Positions 17,390 to 27,309 of a DNA stretch of 64,000 nucleotides are shown here, one piece after another; position 1 is the stretch's first letter; every line of letters begins with the position of its first letter. The notes beneath the pieces were generated by a model. The model worked only from the letters and a program-made list of their open reading frames with translations. It did not search any database and was not told the DNA's origin. The stretch spans positions 1 to 64,000 of the forward strand of contig DKPV01000085.1 in assembly GCA_002471375.1 (NCBI GenBank), written 5' to 3'. This DNA comes from Flavobacteriales bacterium UBA7325 (GTDB lineage Bacteria > Bacteroidota > Bacteroidia > Flavobacteriales_D > Crocinitomicaceae). The position numbers were made by a program, and so were the translations under genes.

Positions 17390-19138
17390 ATGTACAGATC
17401 ACATACTTGCGGAGAATTACGCACATCACATATTGGACAAACGGTTAAACTTGCTGGATGGGTTCAGCGTTCAAAAGACATGGGAGGTTTAACCTTCGTT
17501 AATCTTAGAGATCGCTATGGAATAACTCAATTGAACTTTAATTCAGAGGACAACGCTAAATTGACGGACGAAGCTAACAAACTCGGTCGTGAATTTGTTA
17601 TTCAAGTCGAGGGTGAAGTAATTGAGCGCTCTAGTAAAAACATGAATATCCCTACCGGAGAGATCGAAATTAAGGTGAGTGAATTGACGGTTCTTAATGC
17701 GTCAAAAACTCCACCATTTACGATTGAAGATGATACGGATGGAGGGGAAGAGCTCAGAGCACAATACCGTTATTTGGATCTGAGAAGAAATCCAGTTCAG
17801 GAGAAACTTCGACTAAGAAATAAAGTAGCTCTTGAGACTAGAAAGTATCTTGATTCGGTTGATTTTGTAGATGTAGAAACACCGATGCTAATCAAATCGA
17901 CTCCTGAAGGAGCAAGAGATTTTGTTGTTCCAAGTAGAATGAATGAGGGACAGTTTTATGCGTTGCCTCAGTCACCACAAACATTCAAGCAGTTATTGAT
18001 GGTTTCAGGACTTGACCGTTACTATCAAATCGTGAAATGTTTCCGTGATGAAGATTTACGAGCAGATCGTCAACCTGAATTTACGCAGATTGATTGCGAA
18101 ATGACATTCGTAGATCAAGAAGATGTTTTGACGACATTCGAGGGAATGATCAGACACTTATTTACTGAAGTAAAAGGAGTTGATCTTGGAGAAGAATTTC
18201 CAAGAATGACATATGCAGAAGCAATGACACGATACGGTTCTGATAAACCAGATATTCGTTTTGGGATGGAATTCGTTGACTTCAATGAGGTAACGAAAGG
18301 TCGAGGATTCGGAATTTTTGATGATGCGGAAGCTGTGCTTGCCATTAATGCAGAACAATGTGCAGTTTATACAAGAAAGCAATTAGATAAATTAACTGAT
18401 TGGGTACGTCGTCCGCAAATTGGATGTAAAGGCCTTATCTACATGCGTTACAATGAAGATGGGACATTTAAGTCATCAGTTGATAAGTTCTATTCTCAAG
18501 AGGATCTTGCTAAATGGGCGGAAGCTGCGAACGCTAAACCAGGGGATTTAATTTTGGTTTTAAGCGGTGATCTCGCTAAAGTTCAAAAGCAAATGAATGA
18601 ATTGCGCTTGCACATGGGAGATGAGCTTGGGTTGAGAAATCCGAAAGTATTCAAACCATTATGGGTTGTAGATTTTCCTCTTTTAGAGTGGGATGAAGAA
18701 TCAGAGCGTTATCATGCGATGCATCATCCATTTACTTCTCCTAAGCCGGAAGACATGCATTTGATCGATACCGATCCAGGGAAAGTACGCGCTAATGCTT
18801 ATGATTTGGCAATGAACGGAGTTGAACTAGGTGGTGGATCTATTCGTATTCATGATCGTGATATTCAGTCACGCATGTTTGATTTACTAGGTTTCTCAAA
18901 AGAAGAAGCAGAAGCCCAATTTGGTTTCTTAATGTCAGCCTTTGAATACGGTGCACCTCCTCATGGTGGTTTGGCATTTGGACTTGATCGTTTAGTCGCG
19001 ACAATGGGTGGATCGGAATCTATCCGTGATTACATCGCGTTCCCAAAAAACAATAGTGGTCGTGATGTCATGATTGATGCACCATCACCATTGAATGAAG
19101 AACAGTTTAAAGAGTTGAATATCAAACTCACGCTTTAG
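17390..19138 (+). CDS. aspS: Aspartate--tRNA ligase
   Basis: This class II synthetase charges tRNA-Asp. The 582 residues include an N-terminal anticodon-binding OB-fold (GWVQRSKDMGGLTFVNLRDR), class II motif 2 (KCFRDEDLRADRQPEFTQID, about residues 214-233), the bacterial insertion domain with KGRGFGIFDDAEAV, and motif 3 (GLAFGLDRLVATMGG) near the C-terminus. The insertion marks it as the bacterial type. Full length and undisturbed. A separate promoter seems to serve cysS, 28 bases downstream. No gatCAB gene is seen here, so whether it also charges tRNA-Asn cannot be judged. Confidence 0.97.
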   Translation: MYRSHTCGELRTSHIGQTVKLAGWVQRSKDMGGLTFVNLRDRYGITQLNFNSEDNAKLTDEANKLGREFVIQVEGEVIERSSKNMNIPTGEIEIKVSELTVLNASKTPPFTIEDDTDGGEELRAQYRYLDLRRNPVQEKLRLRNKVALETRKYLDSVDFVDVETPMLIKSTPEGARDFVVPSRMNEGQFYALPQSPQTFKQLLMVSGLDRYYQIVKCFRDEDLRADRQPEFTQIDCEMTFVDQEDVLTTFEGMIRHLFTEVKGVDLGEEFPRMTYAEAMTRYGSDKPDIRFGMEFVDFNEVTKGRGFGIFDDAEAVLAINAEQCAVYTRKQLDKLTDWVRRPQIGCKGLIYMRYNEDGTFKSSVDKFYSQEDLAKWAEAANAKPGDLILVLSGDLAKVQKQMNELRLHMGDELGLRNPKVFKPLWVVDFPLLEWDEESERYHAMHHPFTSPKPEDMHLIDTDPGKVRANAYDLAMNGVELGGGSIRIHDRDIQSRMFDLLGFSKEEAEAQFGFLMSAFEYGAPPHGGLAFGLDRLVATMGGSESIRDYIAFPKNNSGRDVMIDAPSPLNEEQFKELNIKLTL

Positions 19139-19147
19139 TTATATTTG
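19115..19147 (+). promoter_or_regulatory. Candidate sigma-A promoter for cysS (TTG-N22-TATATTTG)
   Basis: TTG at 19115-19117 inside the end of aspS and TATATTTG at 19140-19147 (exact TAnnTTTG) are 22 bases apart and lie 19 bases before the cysS ATG. This suggests cysS has its own promoter despite the short gap to aspS. Confidence 0.48.
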
Positions 19148-19166
19148 TTAGAAATACGATTCAAAA

Positions 19167-20633
19167 ATGAAAGCAGAAGCAGCACAATTATCCATTTACA
19201 ACAGCTTGACCGGAACAAAGGAAACTTTTATTCCACTAAACGAAGGATTTGTTGGTTTCTACGTATGTGGGCCAACTGTCTATAGCAATGTACACTTGGG
19301 TAACTGTCGAACTTTCATTTCATTCGATCTTGTTTATCGCTATCTCAATCATTTGGGATATAAAGTACGCTATGTACGCAACATCACCGATGTGGGTCAC
19401 CTTGTGGATGATGCGGATCAAGGTGAGGATAAGATTGCAAAAAAGGCACGGCTAGAACAACTAGAGCCAATGGAAATTGTGCAACAATACACGATCGATT
19501 TTCATGATGTCATGAATCAATTTAATGCAATAGCTCCAGACATTGAGCCAACTGCCACAGGTCACATCATTGAGCAAATAGAATTGATTAAAGCTATCCT
19601 TGATAACGGATTCGCTTATGAATCGAATGGTTCTATTTACTTCGATGTTGAGAAATACAATGAGTCACATCCATATGGTGAGCTTTCGGGGAGGAAAATT
19701 GAAGATCTTCTAACGAACACCCGTGAATTAGATGGTCAAAATGAAAAACGCGCCCCATTAGATTTTGCACTTTGGAAAAATGCTTCTGATGAGCACCTTA
19801 TGAAGTGGCCATCTCCTTGGGGGATTGGTTTTCCAGGATGGCACCTAGAGTGTTCAGCGATGAGTACAAAATATCTAGGGAAACAGTTTGACATCCACGG
19901 TGGAGGAATGGATTTGAAATTTCCTCATCACGAGTGTGAGATTGCACAAGGTACCGCTGGTTGTGGAATAGCACCAGTGAGACATTGGATGCACACAAAT
20001 ATGTTGACGCTCAACGGTAAAAAGATGAGTAAGTCTACCGGTAATAGTTTATTACCAGCAGAACTCTTCTCAGGTGAAAACGATCTTCTTGAAAAGGCAT
20101 ATGACCCAATGGTTGTTCGTTTCTTCATGATGCAAGCACATTATCGAAGCACACTGGATTTCACCTCAGAAGCACTCAATGCATCTGAAAAAGGGTATGC
20201 GAAACTTATAGAAGCCATGGACAGTTTGATGTCGTTGACTTCTTCTGATTCATCATCTGCCGATGTTGAAGGGCTGGTAGCTAAGTTCTATGAAGCAATG
20301 AATGATGATTTCAATGCTCCAATTTTGGTATCACATTTATTTGACGCAGTTAAATTTATCAATTCAACGAAGGATGGAAAGGCGACAATCTCAGCTGCAG
20401 ATCTGAGTCTTCTTCAAACTGAAATGAAGGTGTTCGTTCGTGACATTTTAGGACTTGCAAAAAGTTCCGAATCTGGCGAATCTCGCCTAGATCCAGTCAT
20501 GGATTTAATTCTTGACTTGCGTCAGGAGGCACGAGCAAATAAAGACTGGTCAACATCTGATAAAATACGTGACGGACTTGCCGGTGCAGGAATCGTAGTT
20601 AAAGATTCTAAGGAAGGTACAAGCTGGAATTAG
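19167..20633 (+). CDS. cysS: Cysteine--tRNA ligase
   Basis: This class I synthetase charges tRNA-Cys. The 488-residue protein has the zinc Cys in YVCGPTVYSNVHLGNCRTF, which also contains the HIGH-like HLGN, then GWHLECSAMS and HGGGMDLKFPHHECE (zinc ligands), KMSKSTGN as KMSKS, and a C-terminal DALR-type helical domain (SDKIRDGLAGAGIVVKD). Length and motifs are standard. It follows aspS at 28 bases; a promoter-like TATATTTG box lies in between. Confidence 0.97.
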   Translation: MKAEAAQLSIYNSLTGTKETFIPLNEGFVGFYVCGPTVYSNVHLGNCRTFISFDLVYRYLNHLGYKVRYVRNITDVGHLVDDADQGEDKIAKKARLEQLEPMEIVQQYTIDFHDVMNQFNAIAPDIEPTATGHIIEQIELIKAILDNGFAYESNGSIYFDVEKYNESHPYGELSGRKIEDLLTNTRELDGQNEKRAPLDFALWKNASDEHLMKWPSPWGIGFPGWHLECSAMSTKYLGKQFDIHGGGMDLKFPHHECEIAQGTAGCGIAPVRHWMHTNMLTLNGKKMSKSTGNSLLPAELFSGENDLLEKAYDPMVVRFFMMQAHYRSTLDFTSEALNASEKGYAKLIEAMDSLMSLTSSDSSSADVEGLVAKFYEAMNDDFNAPILVSHLFDAVKFINSTKDGKATISAADLSLLQTEMKVFVRDILGLAKSSESGESRLDPVMDLILDLRQEARANKDWSTSDKIRDGLAGAGIVVKDSKEGTSWN

Positions 20634-20701
20634 GACTAAGCATCTGTTGTTTTTCTTGTTGATATCTTTCTCTGTTATTCGTGAGATTTCATGGATGTGA
20701 A

Positions 20702-20733
20702 TTGTCGCATCACCCGATTTATTCCTATTTTAG
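20702..20733 (+). promoter_or_regulatory. Possible promoter for polA
   Basis: TTG at 20702-20704 and TATTTTAG at 20726-20733 (seven of eight positions fitting TAnnTTTG counting the free ones) are separated by 21 bases, the preferred spacing. The rest of the 143-base gap between cysS and polA shows nothing else. Confidence 0.33.
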
Positions 20734-20776
20734 AAGCCTTGCCGAAAATTGGTGAAACACCTATTAATAGTTGATT

Positions 20777-23593
20777 ATGATTACTCCGGAACTCGATAAA
20801 AAACTCTTTCTTATCGATGCATATGCATTGATTTTCCGTGCCTATTTTGCATTTGCAAAGAACCCTAGAATAAACTCTAAGGGACAGAATACTTCTGCGG
20901 CTTTTGGATTTACAAACTCATTAATCGACATAATCAAGAATGAAAAACCAACCCATCTTGCTGTGGTTTTTGACCCTCCAGGAGGATCCACAACTAGAAA
21001 AGATGAATTTCCGGAGTACAAAGCTCATCGAGATGAAACGCCCGAGGGAATCATCTCAATGATTCAACCAATAAAGGATATTATTGCCGCATTTAATATA
21101 CCTATAGTTCAGGTTGATGGGTATGAAGCGGATGACGTAATTGGAACCTTGGCTGTTCAAGCTGAAAAAGAAGGATTCACAACATTTATGATGACGCCGG
21201 ATAAGGATTTTGGACAATTGGTGACTGAGAAGTCTATGATGTTCAGACCGGGAAGAGGTGGAAATCCTGCCGAAATTTGGGGTGTAAAGGAAATCTGTGA
21301 ACGTTTTGACGTGGCAAGAGTTGAACAGGTGATTGATGTTCTTGGTCTGCAAGGTGATGCCGCGGATAATATCCCTGGAATTCCTGGAATAGGTGCTAAA
21401 ACAGCATCAAAACTTTTGAAGTTGTATGATTCTGTTGAGGGAATTATCGAGAACAGTGATCAACTTAAAGGTAAACAGAAGGAAAACATTGAAAATTTTG
21501 CAGAGCAAGGCATGATGTCGAAATCTTTAGCAACGATAATTATCGATGTTGATGTTGAATTACACGAAGAAGATTTAGTCGTTTCACCGTTTGATGCTGA
21601 TAAGATTAAAGAAGTTTTTACAGAACTTGAATTTCGGAATTTAGCAAGAAGGGTTTTAGGAGAGGATATCGTTGTTAAAGCTGCCGCACCTGTTTCAAGC
21701 GGAAGTAGTTCTCCTCAGTTGGATTTGTTCGGTGCGCAAAGTTTAGTAGAGCAGCAAGAACCTAGAGAGACGACTGAATTTAAAACCTTAGCTACGGAAA
21801 AGGCGAGTTATCATTTGATCACCAAGCCAGAGGAACGCAAAGAATTACTTGACTTATTGTTAAAGCAAAAATCCGTTTGTTTTGATACTGAAACTGACAA
21901 CATTGTTGCTCGTCATGCGAACGTAATTGGAATTTCCTTTTCCTTTAAAGAAAGAGAAGCTTACTATGTAGCTATTCCTCATAATTACGACGACGCTAAG
22001 TCGATTGTTGAAGAGTTCAGGCCATTCTTCGAATCTCAAACGATTGAAAAGGTAGCACATAACTTGAAGTATGACCTCCAGGTAATCAACCGATACAATG
22101 TTGATGTAATCGCACCGCTTTTCGACACGATGATTGCACACTATTTGATCAACCCGGAGTCGAAACAAAGCATGGACTTCTTGGCAGAATTATACTTGAA
22201 TTATAAGCCAGTTTCGATAATATCGCTAATCGGTAAAAAAGGGAAGAATCAAGGAAACATGGCTGATCTAAAGCCTGAAGAGGTAAGTGATTATGCTTGT
22301 GAGGATGCTGATATTACTTGGCAGTTGAGAGAACTGTTTAAACCTCAAATTGAAAAAGAGCATTTAAGAGAGTTGTTTTACAACATGGAAATGCCGTTGC
22401 TCTCTGTTTTATCTGCAATGGAACAGGAAGGTATTGCAATTGATTCTGATGGGTTAATTAAGTACTCGGAAGAGCTTGGGACTACGCTGGTGGACCTAGA
22501 GTCAAGTATTAAAGAAGAGGCAGGGATGGATTTTAATGTAGATTCTCCTCGTCAACTTGGACAAGTTCTATTTGATCATATGCAAATATCATCGAAGGCT
22601 AAAAAGACCAAGACAGGTCAATATGCCACTTCAGAAGATGTTTTACAGAAACACAAGAATGATCATGCAATTATTCCGATGATCCTTGATTATCGTCAGC
22701 TAAGAAAACTGAAAAGTACATACGTCGATCCGCTTCCAACTCTAATGGATGAAGATGACAAACGAATTCACACAACCTATATGCAAACGGTTGCAGCAAC
22801 TGGGCGACTTAGTTCCCATAATCCGAATCTTCAGAACATTCCTATCCGAACAGATAAGGGTAAGGAGATTAGAAGAGCCTTTATTCCAAGAGGTGAGGAA
22901 TTCCAATTAATGGCAGCGGATTATTCGCAAATAGAACTTCGAATTATCGCGGCGCTAAGTGAGGATGAAGCAATGATTCATGCATTCCAAAACGGACAGG
23001 ATATTCACGCAGCAACTGCTGCAAAAGTATACGGGATCACAATTGATGATGTCACACGTGAACAACGTAGTGCAGCAAAAGCAGTAAACTTTGGAATCAT
23101 CTATGGACAGTCTGCATTTGGTCTTGCTCAGAATCTTGGAATTTCAAGAAAAGAAGCTAAGCAAATTATCGATAGTTACTTTGAGCAATACAATACCATC
23201 AAGGCATACATGGATAACGCCGTTGCCGAAGCGCGCGATAAAGGCTACGTGGAGACAATAATGAAACGCCGTCGCTATCTTAAAGACATTAACTCTGCGA
23301 ATGCAGTTGTGCGTGGGTTTGCGGAACGAAACGCAGTGAATGCGCCAATTCAAGGGTCTGCAGCGGATATTATTAAGCTCGCAATGATTGGCGTGCACGG
23401 AGCGATGCAAGAGGAACAGGTGAAATCTAAAATGCTGCTTCAAGTGCACGATGAATTGGTATTTGATGTGCACGAGAGTGAGGTGGAAATGATGCAAAAC
23501 CTTGTGAAAAAGGAAATGGAATCGGCTATAGAACTTGTTGTCCCAATGGAAGTTGAAATTGAAGTTGCTGATAACTGGTTAGACGCTCACTAA
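20777..23593 (+). CDS. polA: DNA polymerase I
   Basis: The product (938 residues from the ATG at 20777; a TTG two codons earlier is possible) has all three domains. The 5'-3' exonuclease spans about 1-290 (LIDAYALIFRAYFAF, GYEADDVIGTLA, TPDKDFGQLV). The 3'-5' exonuclease has its acidic residues intact (CFDTETDNIV, NLKYDLQVI, YACEDADITW), so proofreading is expected. The polymerase domain has motif A (DYSQIELRIIAALS), motif B (RSAAKAVNFGIIYGQS) and motif C (LQVHDELVFD). It fills gaps and removes RNA primers. Monocistronic or leading the RND exporter gene ten bases downstream. Confidence 0.97.
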   Translation: MITPELDKKLFLIDAYALIFRAYFAFAKNPRINSKGQNTSAAFGFTNSLIDIIKNEKPTHLAVVFDPPGGSTTRKDEFPEYKAHRDETPEGIISMIQPIKDIIAAFNIPIVQVDGYEADDVIGTLAVQAEKEGFTTFMMTPDKDFGQLVTEKSMMFRPGRGGNPAEIWGVKEICERFDVARVEQVIDVLGLQGDAADNIPGIPGIGAKTASKLLKLYDSVEGIIENSDQLKGKQKENIENFAEQGMMSKSLATIIIDVDVELHEEDLVVSPFDADKIKEVFTELEFRNLARRVLGEDIVVKAAAPVSSGSSSPQLDLFGAQSLVEQQEPRETTEFKTLATEKASYHLITKPEERKELLDLLLKQKSVCFDTETDNIVARHANVIGISFSFKEREAYYVAIPHNYDDAKSIVEEFRPFFESQTIEKVAHNLKYDLQVINRYNVDVIAPLFDTMIAHYLINPESKQSMDFLAELYLNYKPVSIISLIGKKGKNQGNMADLKPEEVSDYACEDADITWQLRELFKPQIEKEHLRELFYNMEMPLLSVLSAMEQEGIAIDSDGLIKYSEELGTTLVDLESSIKEEAGMDFNVDSPRQLGQVLFDHMQISSKAKKTKTGQYATSEDVLQKHKNDHAIIPMILDYRQLRKLKSTYVDPLPTLMDEDDKRIHTTYMQTVAATGRLSSHNPNLQNIPIRTDKGKEIRRAFIPRGEEFQLMAADYSQIELRIIAALSEDEAMIHAFQNGQDIHAATAAKVYGITIDDVTREQRSAAKAVNFGIIYGQSAFGLAQNLGISRKEAKQIIDSYFEQYNTIKAYMDNAVAEARDKGYVETIMKRRRYLKDINSANAVVRGFAERNAVNAPIQGSAADIIKLAMIGVHGAMQEEQVKSKMLLQVHDELVFDVHESEVEMMQNLVKKEMESAIELVVPMEVEIEVADNWLDAH

Positions 23594-23603
23594 GTCATTA
23601 TTC

Positions 23604-25799
23604 ATGACGAGATCTAAGTGGCTTATTGTTTTGGGAACCTATCTCGTGATAGGTGTAGGTTTTTACCTCGGAACTAAGCTCACTGTAGATTTAAGTTTGA
23701 CAACACTCAGTTCGACTGAAAGTGAAGAGTACAAGAACTATCAAGCATACACGAACAAATTTCCGACACAAGGCGGGGGGATTGTAGTTTCTCTCAAATT
23801 AAATACGGGGTTCAATAGCCGTTTAGAATTCGAGAACATAAACCAAATTTGTCTAAAATTGGCTCGTCAATCTGGATGCTCGTCGGTATCATCTTTGACC
23901 AATGTCGAATTGCCTGAAAAGACTGGTTTCGGAATCAGGAAGAAGAATATTATGAAGTTGAATTCTGAAGCTTCATTTACAAAGTCTTACGACAGACTGG
24001 ATGACTACCCCGATGTAACACCTAAGTTCTTATCATCAAACCGTAAGGCAATTAGGGTTTTTGTTTCGGTTGGAGAAGGTGGAATATCAAGATCTATACT
24101 TGAGAACATCCTGGATGAATTTGAGTTTGATGAGGTCCATCTCTCTGGTCAGAAATATATCGCGGATGATGCCGAGAAGAAACTCTCGTTCGATAGATTT
24201 TGGTTGCCAATAATTTCTAGTCTTGTATTACTATTGCTATTCCATATCTGGTTCCAAGATCTGCGAAGTCTGCTTGTTATTATTACAATTCTTGCATTAA
24301 ACAGCGCTCTGGTTAGCATGATATTTTGGATTTCAAATACTGATATCGGAATACTCACTGCTACAGTTCCTATATTGATAATAGTGTTGTCATTTTGTGA
24401 TATCGTACATGTCATCCATCGCTACAAAAAGCAGGACGATGCGATGCCAACAGAGAAGCGAATACTCGCAACGACTAAGCCGCTCCGATTGTCGCTATGG
24501 TTAACTTCGCTGACAACCTTCGTTGCTTTTGCACTGTTTCTTTTAAGCGGTGTTGATGAGATTATTGACCTTGCAATTGTGACATGCTGTGGAATAATAA
24601 TCGCATATTTGACTGCTCGATTTGTGCTTCCGGTTTTCATCGTCACATTTGGCGTCACTAACTTCAAACATAAAGAGGCATTTATTGGCTTGAGTAAAGC
24701 ATTGATCAAACTTAAAAATTCGTATCGAGCATTGGCATTCATGGCTATTTTGATACTGGCGGCCATGGTTGCAATCGTGATGAGTACGCTAAAGATTGAT
24801 GATTCGTTTCATTACAGATTGGGTCCCGATACACCAATAGGAAAAGCGATGCGCTTCAATGACGAATATTTCGATGGAACTCGGTCCATTGAAGTTGTGG
24901 TCTCTAATGACAATGTTCTAACAGCTCAGACTATCAAGAAGGTTGATCAAATTGGGACATACCTGAAAGAGGAATATGGTTGCCGTACAGTGTTCAGTGT
25001 GAATAGCGTCATTAAACGCTTAAATCGATTTAACGCGCATGGCGCAAGGTCTGAATACAGAATACCCGATACGCTTAATTGTACCTTATTTCAACAAGTG
25101 TTGAAGTACAAAGAGGAGTTGGGTTTAGGTAATGCAGTGAGTTCCGATCAAAGAACATTGCGGATCATTGGCCGTTTGCCCGACATTGGGAGTGCGGAAG
25201 CAACGAAACGAAACGTGGCTCTAGTCAATTTTTTAAAGGGAGTAGAAACGGAAGATACCAAAGTGTTCACAAGTGGATTCTCGTACGTAAATGATCAAAC
25301 AACGAATCGGGTAACGATGTTCATCTTACTTGGAATTATATTGAGTTTATTAGTTGCGGGAACTGTTTCCGGGATTGTGTTTCGATCGTGGAAAATTGCT
25401 CTGATTTCAATCCTTCCAAATTTGTTTCCACTTCTTGGGGCACTTCTTTTCATTGAATGTTTGGGCGTTGGATTAAATACAACTTCGGTCATGGCGTTAT
25501 CTATCCTTTTAGGACTCTCTCTTGATGACACGATCTATTTTCTAAGCAGCAATTTTGACAAGGGTTCAAGAAAGATTACTTCAATGAAAATTGAGAGAAG
25601 TTTGAAAGAGAATACGTTTCCGGTGATGGTAACTTCTCTCATATTGGTTGCAGGATTTTTTATTTTAGCACTTTCAGGATTTCAGTCAAATAGAAATATT
25701 GGTTTACTCGTAGGGGGCATGTTATTAATTGCAGTAATTTCGGACCTTCTTATCTTACCCGCACTATTAGGACTGATTACGAAATCTAAAGACGACTAA
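23604..25799 (+). CDS. RND/MMPL-family exporter
   Basis: This 731-residue protein has the RND layout in two halves: an N-terminal helix, a periplasmic domain (about residues 30-190), five helices (about 200-350), a second helix and periplasmic domain (about 380-560), and five more helices. The second half has LSILLGLSLDDTIYF, whose Asp lies in the proton-relay region; the first half has ILIIVLSFCDIVHVIH in the matching position. MMPL-type members export lipids and other hydrophobic molecules. A membrane glycosyltransferase starts one base after its stop, so the two probably act on the same lipid or polymer. Substrate unproven. Confidence 0.85.
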   Translation: MTRSKWLIVLGTYLVIGVGFYLGTKLTVDLSLTTLSSTESEEYKNYQAYTNKFPTQGGGIVVSLKLNTGFNSRLEFENINQICLKLARQSGCSSVSSLTNVELPEKTGFGIRKKNIMKLNSEASFTKSYDRLDDYPDVTPKFLSSNRKAIRVFVSVGEGGISRSILENILDEFEFDEVHLSGQKYIADDAEKKLSFDRFWLPIISSLVLLLLFHIWFQDLRSLLVIITILALNSALVSMIFWISNTDIGILTATVPILIIVLSFCDIVHVIHRYKKQDDAMPTEKRILATTKPLRLSLWLTSLTTFVAFALFLLSGVDEIIDLAIVTCCGIIIAYLTARFVLPVFIVTFGVTNFKHKEAFIGLSKALIKLKNSYRALAFMAILILAAMVAIVMSTLKIDDSFHYRLGPDTPIGKAMRFNDEYFDGTRSIEVVVSNDNVLTAQTIKKVDQIGTYLKEEYGCRTVFSVNSVIKRLNRFNAHGARSEYRIPDTLNCTLFQQVLKYKEELGLGNAVSSDQRTLRIIGRLPDIGSAEATKRNVALVNFLKGVETEDTKVFTSGFSYVNDQTTNRVTMFILLGIILSLLVAGTVSGIVFRSWKIALISILPNLFPLLGALLFIECLGVGLNTTSVMALSILLGLSLDDTIYFLSSNFDKGSRKITSMKIERSLKENTFPVMVTSLILVAGFFILALSGFQSNRNIGLLVGGMLLIAVISDLLILPALLGLITKSKDD

Positions 25800-25800
25800 A

Positions 25801-27261
25801 TTGGAACCAACAATATTGATTATCTACGTTGTTGTTAGCATGACACTCGTCATCTATAGCCTCGTAGAGTTTTCATTATTGGTCAATTTTTGGTTTCGAA
25901 AAAACAAGCATAAGAAACGAGAGTGGAAGGAGCTTCCAATGGTGACCATTCAGCTTCCAATGTACAATGAATCATTCGTTGTAGAAAGACTGATCGATCG
26001 GATCACGGAAATGAATTACCCGAAAGATAAATTGGAAATTCAGATCCTCGATGATTCAAATGATGATACGGTCGGTAAGGCTAAACGGAAAGTAGCCTAC
26101 TACCAAGAAAAAGGTTTTGATATCCAGTATATCCAACGTGAAGATCGTGTCGGGTTTAAGGCAGGTGCTTTAGATTATGGTTTGAAAACAGCCAAGGGGG
26201 AATTCGTTGCAATTTTTGATGCTGATTTTTTACCGTCTACTGAGTTTTTGAATGATATCTTGCCCTATTTTGTTCATGAAAAGGTGGGGGTTGTGCAGTC
26301 TCGCTGGACCTATATTAATGAGGATTATTCTTTCTTGACGCGCTTACAAACAGTAATCCTAAACACGCATTTTTCGGTTGAACAGCAAGGGAGAAATAGA
26401 AGTGGGGCCTACATCAATTTTAATGGAACCGCCGGGATTTGGAGAGTATCTTGCATTGCGGATGCAGGCGGATGGCATGCGGATACACTTACTGAGGATC
26501 TTGACTTGAGTTTTAGAGCACAAATCAACGGGTGGAAGTTTGTCTACGCCCACGAGATAGAATCACCTTCTGAGCTTCCTGTTACCCTTCCGGGTTATAA
26601 GGTGCAGCAGTTTCGCTGGTCCAAAGGTGCAGCTGAGTGCGCACGAAAAAACATTCCTGGATTACTTAAATCGAGGGCGCCTAGTTTCTGGGCTAAGATG
26701 ATTGGATCATTTCACCTGTTGAACAGTTCAATGTATTTGATTATCATAATGTTTGTTCTCTTATCTGTCCCGATGACGTATGTGGTTCAAAACCTCTCTA
26801 AGGACTCATGGATCTATGCCCTTTTCCCGTACTTCTTGTCAACAAATTTGCTTCTCTTCATGGTGTTTGCAGGCGGAAGTTTATCGTCAAGTAAGAATGT
26901 TGGTATGGACATACTGCGTTTTCCTTTCGTTTTCATCGGTTTTATTGTGATCAATATGGGGATCTCATTATACATGTCGATGGGTATTGTAGAGGGATAT
27001 ATCGGGAAAAAGTCTGACTTTATTCGAACTCCAAAGTTCAATATCATTGCTAAAAAGAAAGCTGAAAAGACAGAAAAGTATAATAAGATCAAAATCAAAC
27101 CTCTGCTAATTTTTGAGTTTTTCTTCTTGGGGTATGGCATTTTTCAGATTATTTATGCGCTTAAACTTGGGAATATACCTATGGCATTATTCGGGTTAAT
27201 GTTTGCATTAGGTTTTGGTATTAATGCGGGCTCAACGGTATACCATTCTACTAGAAACTAG
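25801..27261 (+). CDS. Membrane GT2 glycosyltransferase, cellulose synthase-like
   Basis: This 486-residue protein uses a TTG start one base after the RND exporter stop. It has an N-terminal helix, then a GT2 domain with TIQLPMYNES (about residues 49-58), LDDSNDDT, the FDADFLPS metal site and the TEDLDLSFRA acceptor motif, then QQFRWSKGAAE, the Q-x-x-R-W signature of processive GT2 enzymes. Four or five C-terminal helices follow. Bacteroidota relatives are often labelled ceramide glucosyltransferase- or cellulose synthase-like. The close link to the exporter suggests synthesis and export of a glycolipid or glycan. No PilZ domain is visible. Confidence 0.87.
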   Translation: MEPTILIIYVVVSMTLVIYSLVEFSLLVNFWFRKNKHKKREWKELPMVTIQLPMYNESFVVERLIDRITEMNYPKDKLEIQILDDSNDDTVGKAKRKVAYYQEKGFDIQYIQREDRVGFKAGALDYGLKTAKGEFVAIFDADFLPSTEFLNDILPYFVHEKVGVVQSRWTYINEDYSFLTRLQTVILNTHFSVEQQGRNRSGAYINFNGTAGIWRVSCIADAGGWHADTLTEDLDLSFRAQINGWKFVYAHEIESPSELPVTLPGYKVQQFRWSKGAAECARKNIPGLLKSRAPSFWAKMIGSFHLLNSSMYLIIIMFVLLSVPMTYVVQNLSKDSWIYALFPYFLSTNLLLFMVFAGGSLSSSKNVGMDILRFPFVFIGFIVINMGISLYMSMGIVEGYIGKKSDFIRTPKFNIIAKKKAEKTEKYNKIKIKPLLIFEFFFLGYGIFQIIYALKLGNIPMALFGLMFALGFGINAGSTVYHSTRN

Positions 27262-27309
27262 TTCGCGATTTCAAAGATTGATTATATAAAGTTTCTCTAT
27301 ATTCACGAC

